Source: Macrostomum hystrix (Eukaryota > Platyhelminthes > Macrostomidae). Taken from it: a DNA stretch of 64,000 bases. Numbering within the stretch: the first letter of the stretch is position 1; the number at the start of each line of letters is the position of its first letter. The translations under genes were made by a program, and so were the position numbers. Of this stretch, positions 55,861 to 64,000 are shown piece after piece. The stretch is from positions 1,080,001-1,144,000 of the forward strand of contig CATNEN010000025.1 of assembly GCA_950097015.1 (NCBI GenBank), written 5' to 3'. The notes beneath the pieces were generated by a model, which saw only the letters and a program-made list of their open reading frames with translations, ran no database searches and was not told where the DNA came from.

Positions 55861-56579
55861 TGAGCGGATTGTGCATAATTGCCTCCTCGATGGTCTTACT
55901 TTAACGCTTACTATAAGTAGGTCGCTCGGCAGCGATTTTCCGAAATATACATTTGTTCTGCAAGGCAAGTGGAAACAATAAGTGTTTTAATTTAGCTATG
56001 CAATCAAAGCTTCTATCAAGTTTAATAATACTTTTAAGTACCATGCGTTAATGGCCCGCGTAATCGTAATTTTATTATTATCCAATTTAGAGGCACATTG
56101 TTTTCATTTCGAGTGCCAATTCGATCTAGACACTGAACTATGAATTGGTTCTCAGAGACAGAAGAGAGGAGTCTCATAAAACTGTCTTGCCAATAAATAT
56201 AAAATGCTTTCGAGGCGTCAAGAGGAAGGCTTCAATACTGATCCGTAACGGGCGTCGGTTACAGATCTCATAATTCGTAAGGTGTGTAAAAATATTTTCA
56301 AAATCCAAGGCCTCAGATTTAAAACAGGCTACAACTCGAAATTCTGCTCAATCGGTCTCTATGCGTGTCTTTTGTGGAATTGTACAAGCAAATCTTAACT
56401 GCAGTATTCTCTTGCATAAGCCGATTATTACATGGGGCTTAGCAAGCTGGTTGTGCGACAATTCTCTGTCTCTACGGTTACGCAAAAGCGGCTAACTTGA
56501 AGTGTGTCTTTCACTTTTGCCCTCTAAGCTCGATTTAAGATTTACTGAGTTCGTTTCTGCCTTTTCAGCACGTCTTATC
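55861..56579. other. Intergenic DNA, no gene seen
   Basis: No conserved coding sequence. The word GCATAATTGCCTCCTCG near 55873 resembles the 3' segment of SINE B and may be a fragment. Confidence 0.35.
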
Positions 56580-56815
56580 TCTCTTCATCCAGTCTCTCCG
56601 TCTAATCTCAATATCCCATCACACATCCATCAGTCTCTCCGTCTAATCTCAATATCCCATCACACATCCATCAGTCTCCCCGTCTAATCTCGATTTCCCA
56701 CCACACGTCCATCAGTCTCCCGTCTATAATCTCGATTTCCCACCACACATCCATCAGTCTCCCCGTCTAGACTCTAATCTCTATTTCCCATCACACATCC
56801 ATCAGTCTCTCGATA
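56580..56815. repeat. 41-bp repeat, about 5 copies
   Basis: Units contain GTCTCTCCGTCTAATCTCAA and ATCCCATCACACATCCATCA, progressively diverged to the right. Confidence 0.88.
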
Positions 56816-56819
56816 TCAT

Positions 56820-57140
56820 CCTAAGTTTCTCAATCTCAACCTGAGTTTCTTGATCTCATCCTGATCGAGTCTCTCAATCTCATCCTGAGCTTCTTAATTC
56901 CATCATGAGTCTCTCAATCTAACCCTGAGCTTCTCAATCTCACCCTGAGCTTCTCAATCTCACCCTGAGCTTCTTAATCTCACCCTGAGCTTCTCAATCT
57001 CACCCTGAGCTTCTTAATTTCATCATGAGTCTCTCAATCTCATCATGAGTCTCTCAATCTAACCCTGAGCTTCTCAATCTCACCCTGAGCTTCTCAATCT
57101 CACCCTGAGCTTCTTAATTTCATCCAGAGTTTCTCAATAT
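56820..57140. repeat. 20-bp minisatellite, about 16 copies
   Basis: Unit TCTCAATCTCACCCTGAGCT with CATCATGAG variants. It directly follows the 41-bp array. Confidence 0.93.
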
Positions 57141-57994
57141 CATCTATTTTGTCATCTCTTATCTCCTAGTCCCTTGCTCTTAACTGTACTCTTTCGTCTT
57201 CTTATCTCACCGTCTTATCTCTAATCTATTATTTAGTTTAGCTTGTCTTGTTAGTATCTTGTTAAACAATCTGTGATTATTTTGTGTTTTTCTATATTTA
57301 CTTGAAAACTTTCTTTCAAAGAAAACTTTGCCTTGCTCAAGGCTAGAATCGCAGTTTAGCAACTCAAACAAACAGCAGATTCCAAAACTGCTGTCATCAG
57401 CTGTCACTGTGGTCTATGAGCATCAAGAAACCGCTGCTGCTGGTGTGGGCAAACAACTAGGAGAAATTATTCTCTTTTCTTTTACAAAAAGCCAAGATAA
57501 AAGAGGAGCCCTTACTTTGCCGCCGCTTTATTCTCTTCTTCAAGTTAAACAAAGAAATAGAAAAATTATATTTTTTCTGCTTGCCCTATTCTTAGAAAGC
57601 TCACCTATAGAGACTAAACGGTCAGAGGTTTTATCCATGAAGATGTTTAGATTACAAGAGAGTACAATGGACAATTTCTATAGGCATTCTTTGTGCGCAT
57701 CTAATCTATTTTGCAAGCTATAGCTTAACTGAGCGAATATAAAACACAACAACCTTTCTATAGTCCAGGCTGAAAGCTGGAGAGAGAAAAGGGTGAAAAA
57801 TAATATTAATTTGTCGGGGCGTCACCCCAGACATTGTGGCACCGTCAGACCACCCCATTGCGGCAGCATGTCGCTGTCAGTATGTCACTGTCTCTGGCAT
57901 TAAATTAGTTCAGAATGGAATCCAGCCTTTATACGCGCGTATATTTTGCTTGTACAGGCGCAATTAAAATAAAAGTACTGTCATGAAATGTAAC
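57141..57994. other. Unassigned DNA with one long forward frame
   Basis: A forward frame at 57328-57723 has no ATG start, no family match and no clear splice sites. I do not call it a gene. Confidence 0.35.
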
Positions 57995-58715
57995 TTTACA
58001 TGAATCTGACATAAAGTTCACACGAATCTGACATGAAATTCACATGAATCTGACACGAAATTCACATAAATCTGACATGAAGTTCACAAGAATCTGAAAT
58101 GAAGTTCACAAGAATCTGACATGAAGTTCACATGAATCTGACATGAAATTCACATGAATCTGACTTGAAGCTCAGATGAATCTGACATGAAGTTCACATA
58201 AATCTGACATGAAGCTCACATGAATCTGACATGAAGCTCACATGAATCTGACATGAAGCTCACATGAATCTGATATGAAGCTCACATGAATCTGACATGA
58301 AGCTCACATGAATCTGACATGAAGCTCACATGAATCTGACATGAAGCTCACATGAATCTGACATGAAGCTCACATGAATCTGATATGAAGCTCACATGAA
58401 TCTGACATGAAGTTCACAAGAATCTGACATGAAGTTCACAAGAATCTGACATGAAATTCACATGAATCTGACATGAAGTTCACAAGAATCTGACATGAAG
58501 TTCACAAGAATCTGACATGAAGTTCACATGAATCTGACATGAAATTCACATGAATCTTACATGAAATTCACATGAATCTGACATGAAGTTCACATGAATC
58601 TGACATGAAGTTCACATGAATCTGACATGAAATCCATACGAATCTGACATGAAATTCATACGAATCTGACATGAAATTCATACGAATCTGACATGAAATT
58701 CACATCAATCTAGCA
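57995..58715. repeat. 22-bp minisatellite, about 32 copies
   Basis: Unit ACATGAATCTGACATGAAGC plus TC, with AAGTTC and AAATTC variants in blocks. Confidence 0.96.
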
Positions 58716-59465
58716 TGAATTTTAGAGTTACGCTTTGACAGAAACCTGTTGTTTAGTTTTCCCACTTTGATATTGGTTATTGAGTATTATGTGAGTAAAA
58801 GTGGGATAAAATTAGATAGGTGACATACTACAGTGCGCCCCTGAGCAGTGGATCATAAAATGGCCCGCATTTCAAGCCCCTATTTCCACAGAATGAGTAT
58901 CGCAGCTCCGAATAAAGGATCATTGCTTTTCATTGCTCATTTATAAGCACGCGCCAAACTTAGAAACTGTTAATTTGATATGAGGCTAATGTAATCAGAT
59001 TGCAATAAAATTTAACTCAAAACATTCCTATGGTTCAGCCAATACACACGAAGCTAACGATCAACATAGTCTAACAACAGTTCTCTGTCCTTGTCTCACT
59101 TTGAATTACTCGCGCCGAAATCTCTGTCGTGACCTGTTTCCAAGGCAGTGGAAGACAAAAAGGTTGCTAGTTATTATTTATGATGAGCTTGCAGCACCCG
59201 CAGCCAAGTGGTCTGAAATTTATTCTTCATTTTCTTTCACTTCAAACTGGTTAAGACAGTTTTATTTTGGTTTTGTTTCATGCTGGCAAATCATTTGCTC
59301 TCTGTTGTAAATAAACTTTATACGCTTCTCACCTTTCTGCAGGTGGAAAGCTCATTGAAGAAAGGATTGTAAAAGCTGGGAAAACTTGCTCAATTTAACA
59401 GAGCAGCAGAACCGTTCACGGCAAGGAAACGAATTTCAAAGCTAGTTAATTATAGGTGTCGAATC
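58716..59465. other. AT-rich DNA, no gene seen
   Basis: An acceptor-like CACCTTTCTGCAG ends at 59341 but no coding exon with a donor follows it. Confidence 0.35.
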
Positions 59466-59880
59466 AGTGCCAAATCAGTGTCAAATCAGTGTCAAATCAG
59501 TATCAAATCAATGTCAAATCAATGTCAAATCAGTGTCAAATCAGTGTCAAATCAGTGTCAAATCAGTGTCAAATCAGTGTCAAATCAGTGTCAAATTAAT
59601 GTCCAATCAGTGTCAAATCTGTGTCAGATCTGTGTCAAATCAGTGTCAAATCTGTGTCAGATCTGTGTCAAATCAGTGTCAAATCAGTGTCAAATCAGTG
59701 TCAAATCTGTGTCAGATCTGTGTCAAATCAGTGTCACATCAGTGTCAAATGGATTTCAAATCAGTGTCAAACGGATGTCAAATCAATGTCAAATCAATGT
59801 CACATCAATGTCAAATAATTTAAAACCAATGTCTAATTGATGTTAAATCAATGGCAAACCAATGTCAAAAAATGTCAAGT
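59466..59880. repeat. 11-bp minisatellite, about 36 copies
   Basis: Unit TGTCAAATCAG, with CTG/CAATG variants. All three forward frames are open because 11 is not a multiple of 3 and the unit has no stop in any frame. Confidence 0.95.
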
Positions 59881-60530
59881 TTTAATCAGTGTTGTAACTA
59901 TCGAAATTATCAATTTTTTCAAACTATAGCTGTCAAATCGTTATGGAGGTTTGATTCGAAATAAGTTCGAGCAGGTTGTGGCTTCGGCGTGAAACTCGCT
60001 GGCCCCTGTATGAACCTGTTGACACAATAAGTTTTCGATTACCAAGCTTTGAAGTCACAAATTATATACAGCATGAAATCATATGGCTCTTAATTGTTTA
60101 TAATATACGCGTAGAATTTCTATGCCTCTTATTTTGCAGTGTTTAAAAACAATAGAAAGGTATTGTGCCATACGGGTTTTGGCCATAGACATATCACTGT
60201 AACCTTACTCTCCGCTCAGGTGGAGCCGCTACTGCACGAGAAAAAGAAAATATTTTTCTTTAACTTTGAAACAACAGAGCTAGCAAGGCTTAGCAGAACT
60301 GCACTGGAATTATTATTAGGATATTGTTTGGGACTATTTGGAATATTGTTGGGATGAATAACTGGGCCGCGCAATCACTCGGACAGTTCCGCTGCAACCT
60401 TTGGAACATATTTCCTTTTGTTGGCCTCGTTGACTGCGCTTATGTCACCGCAGAGTCTCGCGAGAATGAGTAGTGAGGCCATGCAGGGGGGAACGAGAAG
60501 TGGAAGTGGGGAGAGAGACTTGGGGAGAAA
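59881..60530. other. Unassigned DNA before the purine-rich array
   Basis: An acceptor-like CTCTCCGCTCAG ending near 60221 is followed by VEPLLHEKKK in frame, but no donor follows and I do not call an exon. Confidence 0.3.
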
Positions 60531-60845
60531 GAACGAGAGGGAGGGCAGGCGACTGGAGAGAAAGAAGGAGAAAGGGGAGAGAAAGAATTAGAAAGGGGAG
60601 AGAAAGAATTAGAAAGGGGAGAGAAAGAATGAGAGAGGGGAGAGAAAGAATTAGAAAGGGGAGAGAAAGAATTAGAAAGGGGAGAGAAAGAATTAGAAAG
60701 GGGAGAGAAAGAATGAGAAAGGGGAGAGAAAGAATTAGAAAGGGGAGAGAAAGAATGAGAGAGGGGAGAGAAAGAATTAGAAAGGGGAGAGAAAGAAGGA
60801 GAAAGAGGAGAGAAATAAGGAGAGAGGGGAGAGAAAGGTGAGTGA
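60531..60845. repeat. 21-bp purine-only minisatellite, about 14 copies
   Basis: Unit GAAAGGGGAGAGAAAGAATT plus A. The + strand is almost pure A/G with occasional T, a candidate for triplex (H-DNA) structure. Confidence 0.93.
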
Positions 60846-61732
60846 GGCGAGAGGAGAAAAAACAAGGGAGGGAAGCGGAGTTGAGGAATTAGGTGATGTG
60901 AGTAGGAATAAAGGATGACAAAAGAGGGGAAAAGGAATTAGCTCGTATGCTCAAGTGATGAGCACAGGTTGCAGTGTGCTCAAATGTATACTAGGCTCAA
61001 CCAGGCAGGTGTTAAATAAAACTAGAGGCAAAAAGAAATATAAAAAACTCTTAAATCAAGAAACTTCTTGACAGCTCGCAGCCAGCCCCCCTCGAGTACC
61101 CTGTCGCCAACCAAGCGTAAAGGGAACAAGAATAAAAAGCAATAGACAAGCCAGAGGTGCGGAATCAGGCCAGGGCAATGCAGGCAAAATAGTTACTTGA
61201 ACTGGCTCACTATAGCACAGTGCCAAAGTGTCTATGGCTGCAGTGGAAGAGCATTGCGAATAATAGCTGATAAACGAGGGGGCTGTGCTGCTAGAAGCAG
61301 AGCTATAGAGGCGGGTGGAGGGTGGACTTGAAGTGGATCGACTCAATTCAGACTCTCGAGAGAATTTTCTGAGAAGATAGACAGGGCTTGACCAGAATTG
61401 ACTACAGACAAAAGATGAGAGAAAGCAGAGAGAAAGGTGTGAAGACGTTTGGAGCGTTTCTGGGGTGGCTGCCGACTCTGGCGCCGCGCTGTCTGGCGGG
61501 GTGTCCACCGCGATTCGAAAAGCTTTTTTTCTCTCTTTCTTGCCCCCCTGTATTTGCCTCCCCTCGGAATTCAGAACACTTTTTATTTCTCAATTCTCAA
61601 TGGACAAGCGGCTGTGCAGTTTCAATAGCTCGAGTCTAAAGGGCCCTAGGCCTGCATCTGCTGTTAGTTTTAAAGCAATTTTTAATAAAGAAAACACTTT
61701 TTTGTCGCCTTTGTTTCTATCAAATACTATAG
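60846..61732. other. Unassigned DNA upstream of the orphan exon
   Basis: Overlapping open frames on both strands near 61056-61640 lack ATG starts or family matches. No gene called. Confidence 0.35.
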
Positions 61733-61838
61733 TTTGACCTCATCAAGTCATCGCGTGAATACAGCGAATTGAAAACCATTGTGACAGCAATTCAACTGCA
61801 GCATCCTATCAGAAATCAGCAGCTAAGCAGTTTTGCTG
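61733..61838 (+). CDS. Orphan coding-like exon of an unidentified gene
   Basis: An acceptor (AATACTATAG, ending 61732) and a perfect donor (GCTG|GTAAGT at 61839) bound 106 nt open in one frame, reading FDLIKSSREYSELKTIVTAI and then QLQHPIRNQQLSSFA, ending in phase 1. Composition and amphipathic pattern look like a helical segment of a real protein. The following intron begins with a minisatellite 17 bp from the donor and runs off the window, the same arrangement as in the other genes. I found no convincing upstream exon and cannot name the family. Confidence 0.45.
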
Positions 61839-61854
61839 GTAAGTTCGCGTCAAC

Positions 61855-64000
61855 TAGCCTTCTGACACATCTCTACTAGACATTGACCCATCTCTACTAG
61901 ACATTGACCCATCTCTACTAGACATTGACCCATCTCTACTAGCCTTCTGACACATCTCTACTAGCCTTCTGACACATCTCTACTAGCCTTCTGACACATC
62001 TCTACTAGCCTTCTGACACATCTCTACTAGCCTTCTGACACATCTCTACTAGCCTTCTGACACATCTCTACTAGCCTTCTGACACATCTCTACTAGCCTT
62101 CTGACACATCTCTACTAGCCTTCTGACACATCTCTACTAGACATTGACCCATCTCTACTAGTCATTGACCCATCTCTACTAGCCATTGACCCATCTCTAC
62201 TAGTCATTGACCCATCTCTACTAGCCATTGACCCATCTCTACTAGTCATTGACCCATCTCTACTAGCCTTCTGACCCAACTCTACTAGCCTTCTGACCCA
62301 TCTCTACTAGCCATTGCCCCATCTCTACTAGCCATTGACCCATCTCTACTAGCCATTGACCCATCTCTACTAGCCTACTGACACATATCTACCAGCCATT
62401 GACCCATCTCTACTAGCCATTGACCCATCTCTACTAGCCATTGACCCATCTCTACTAGCCATTGACCCATCTCTAATAGCCATTGACCCATCTCTACTAG
62501 CCTTCTGACCCATCTCTACTAGCCATTGACCCATCTCTACTAGACATTGACCCATCTCTACTAGACATGACCCATCTCTACTAGCCATTGACCCATCTCT
62601 ACTAGCCATTGACCCATCTCTAATAGCCTTCTGACCCATCTCTACTAGCCATTGACCCATCTCTACTAGCCATTGACCCATCTCTACTAGCCATTGACCC
62701 ATATCTACTAGCCATTGACCCATCTCTACTAGCCTTCTGACACATCTCTACTAGCCATTGACCCATCTCTACTAGCCATTGACCCATCTCTACTAGCCTA
62801 CTGACACATATCTACCAGCCATTGACCCATCTCTACTAGCCATTGACCCATCTCTACTAGCCATTGACCCATCTCTACTAGCCATTGACCCATCTCTAAT
62901 AGCCATTGACCCATCTCTACTAGCCATTGACCCATCTCTACAAGCCATCGACCCATCTCTACTAGCCATTGACCCATCTCTACTAGCCATTGACCCATCT
63001 CTACTAGCCTTCTGACCCATCTCTACTAGCCATTGACCCATCTCTACTAGACATTGACCCATCTCTACTAGACATGACCCATCTCTACTAGCCATTGACC
63101 CATCTCTACTAGCCATTGACCCATCTCTAATAGCCTTCTGACCCATCTCTACTAGCCATTGACCCATCTCTACTAGCCATTGACCCATCTCTACTAGCCA
63201 TTGACCCATATCTACTAGCCATTGACCCATCTCTACTAGCCTTCTGACACATCTCTACTAGCCATTGACCCATCTCTACTAGCCATTGACCCATCTCTAC
63301 TAGCCATTGACACATCCCTACTAGCCTACTGACCCATCTCTACTAGCCATTGCCCCATTTCTACTAGACATTGACCCATCTCTACTAGCCTTCTGACCCA
63401 TCTCTACTAGCCTTCTGACACATCTCTACTAGACTTCTGACCCATCTCTACTAGCCATTGACCCATCTCTACTAGACATTGACCCATCTCTACTAGACAT
63501 TGACCCATCTCTACTAGCCATTGACCCATCTCTACTAGCCATTGACCCATCTCTACTAGCCATTGACCCATATCTACTAGCCATTGACCCATCTCTACTA
63601 GCCTTCTGACACATCTCTACTAGCCATTGACCCATCTCTACTAGCCATTGACCCATCTCTACTAGCCATTGACACATCCCTACTAGCCTACTGACCCATC
63701 TCTACTAGCCATTGACCCATCTCTACTAGCCATTGACCCATCTCTACTAGCCATTGACCCATCTCTACTAGCCATTGACACATCCCTACTAGCCTACTGA
63801 CCCATCTCTACTAGCCATTGACCCATCTCTACTAGCCATTGACCCATCTCTACTAGCCATTGACACATCCCTACTAGCCATTGACCCATCTCTACTAGCC
63901 ATTGACCCATCTCTACTAGCCATTGCCCCATCTCTACTAGACATTGACCCATCTCTACTAGCCATTGACCCATCTCTACTAGCCTTCTGACACATCTCTA
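61855..64000. repeat. 21/22-bp two-module minisatellite, runs off the right edge
   Basis: Module 1 is CTACTAGCCATTGACCCATC plus T (21 bp); module 2 contains CTAGCCTTCTGACACATC (22 bp). A run of module 2 (61930-62130) is followed by mainly module 1. The block starting ACACATATCTACCAGCC at 62381 recurs 423 bp downstream at 62804. It starts 17 bp after the donor of the orphan exon. Confidence 0.96.

Noticed and set aside
57328..57723. Forward frame of 131 codons
   Set aside because: No ATG at its start, no recognisable family, AT-rich composition and no clear splice sites. Kept only as an unassigned stretch.
59329..59420. Possible exon after a strong acceptor (CACCTTTCTGCAG), reading GKLIEERIVKAGKTCSI
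   Set aside because: The frame ends in a stop and no donor precedes it. It could be a terminal exon, but nothing links it to a gene.
60205..60357. Possible exon beginning VEPLLHEKKK after CTCTCCGCTCAG
   Set aside because: No donor follows, composition quickly becomes AT-rich, and it cannot be linked in phase to the exon at 61733 with confidence.
61056..61508. Minus-strand frame of 150 codons
   Set aside because: Starts with GTG, Ser/Pro/Leu-rich low complexity, with a competing forward frame. No evidence of a gene.

Overview
This window is nuclear DNA from a multicellular animal. Every recognisable gene is a metazoan-type protein split by GT-AG introns, exons are GC-rich inside AT-rich introns and intergenic DNA, and there are tRNA-derived SINEs, TIR transposons and a very large amount of minisatellite DNA. 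By summing the array intervals I estimate about 28 kb, over two fifths of the window, is tandem repeat. The protein sequences look bilaterian and invertebrate; a repeat-rich flatworm or another spiralian would fit, but I cannot fix the phylum from sequence alone.

Layout, all genes on the + strand: (1) 1-7476, probably intronic or intergenic DNA upstream of the first visible UNC13 exon, filled by 15-bp and 30-bp arrays. (2) 7477-26782, the C1-C2B-MUN-C2C part of UNC13 (presynaptic vesicle priming factor); its N-terminal exons, if present, lie outside the window. (3) 32945-34574 STEEP1. (4) 35564-35788, a small two-helix membrane protein of unknown function. (5) 40828-42382 HIKESHI (Hsp70 nuclear import carrier). 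(6) 45401-47395 PDHA1 (pyruvate dehydrogenase E1 alpha). (7) 50496-53547 TXNDC17 (TRP14). (8) 61733-61838, one orphan coding-like exon of a gene that runs off the right edge. These genes share no pathway; the common features are strand, compact exons and minisatellite-filled introns.

The main points of interest are: a tandemly duplicated 128-nt exon in the UNC13 C2B domain that has the layout of a mutually exclusive pair affecting the basic membrane-binding loop; two arrays of the same 14-bp repeat in opposite orientation in two UNC13 introns, able to pair across three exons; a general tendency for intronic arrays to start within tens of bases of the 5' splice site; a 3' splice-site-like AG 18-43 nt before the ATG of five consecutive genes, as expected for spliced-leader trans-splicing or for short 5' UTR exons; and several short TIR/foldback elements, one with a perfect 8-bp target-site duplication.

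Exon boundaries were set by hand from GT/AG signals, reading-frame continuity and remembered family sequences. No alignment or transcript data were available.
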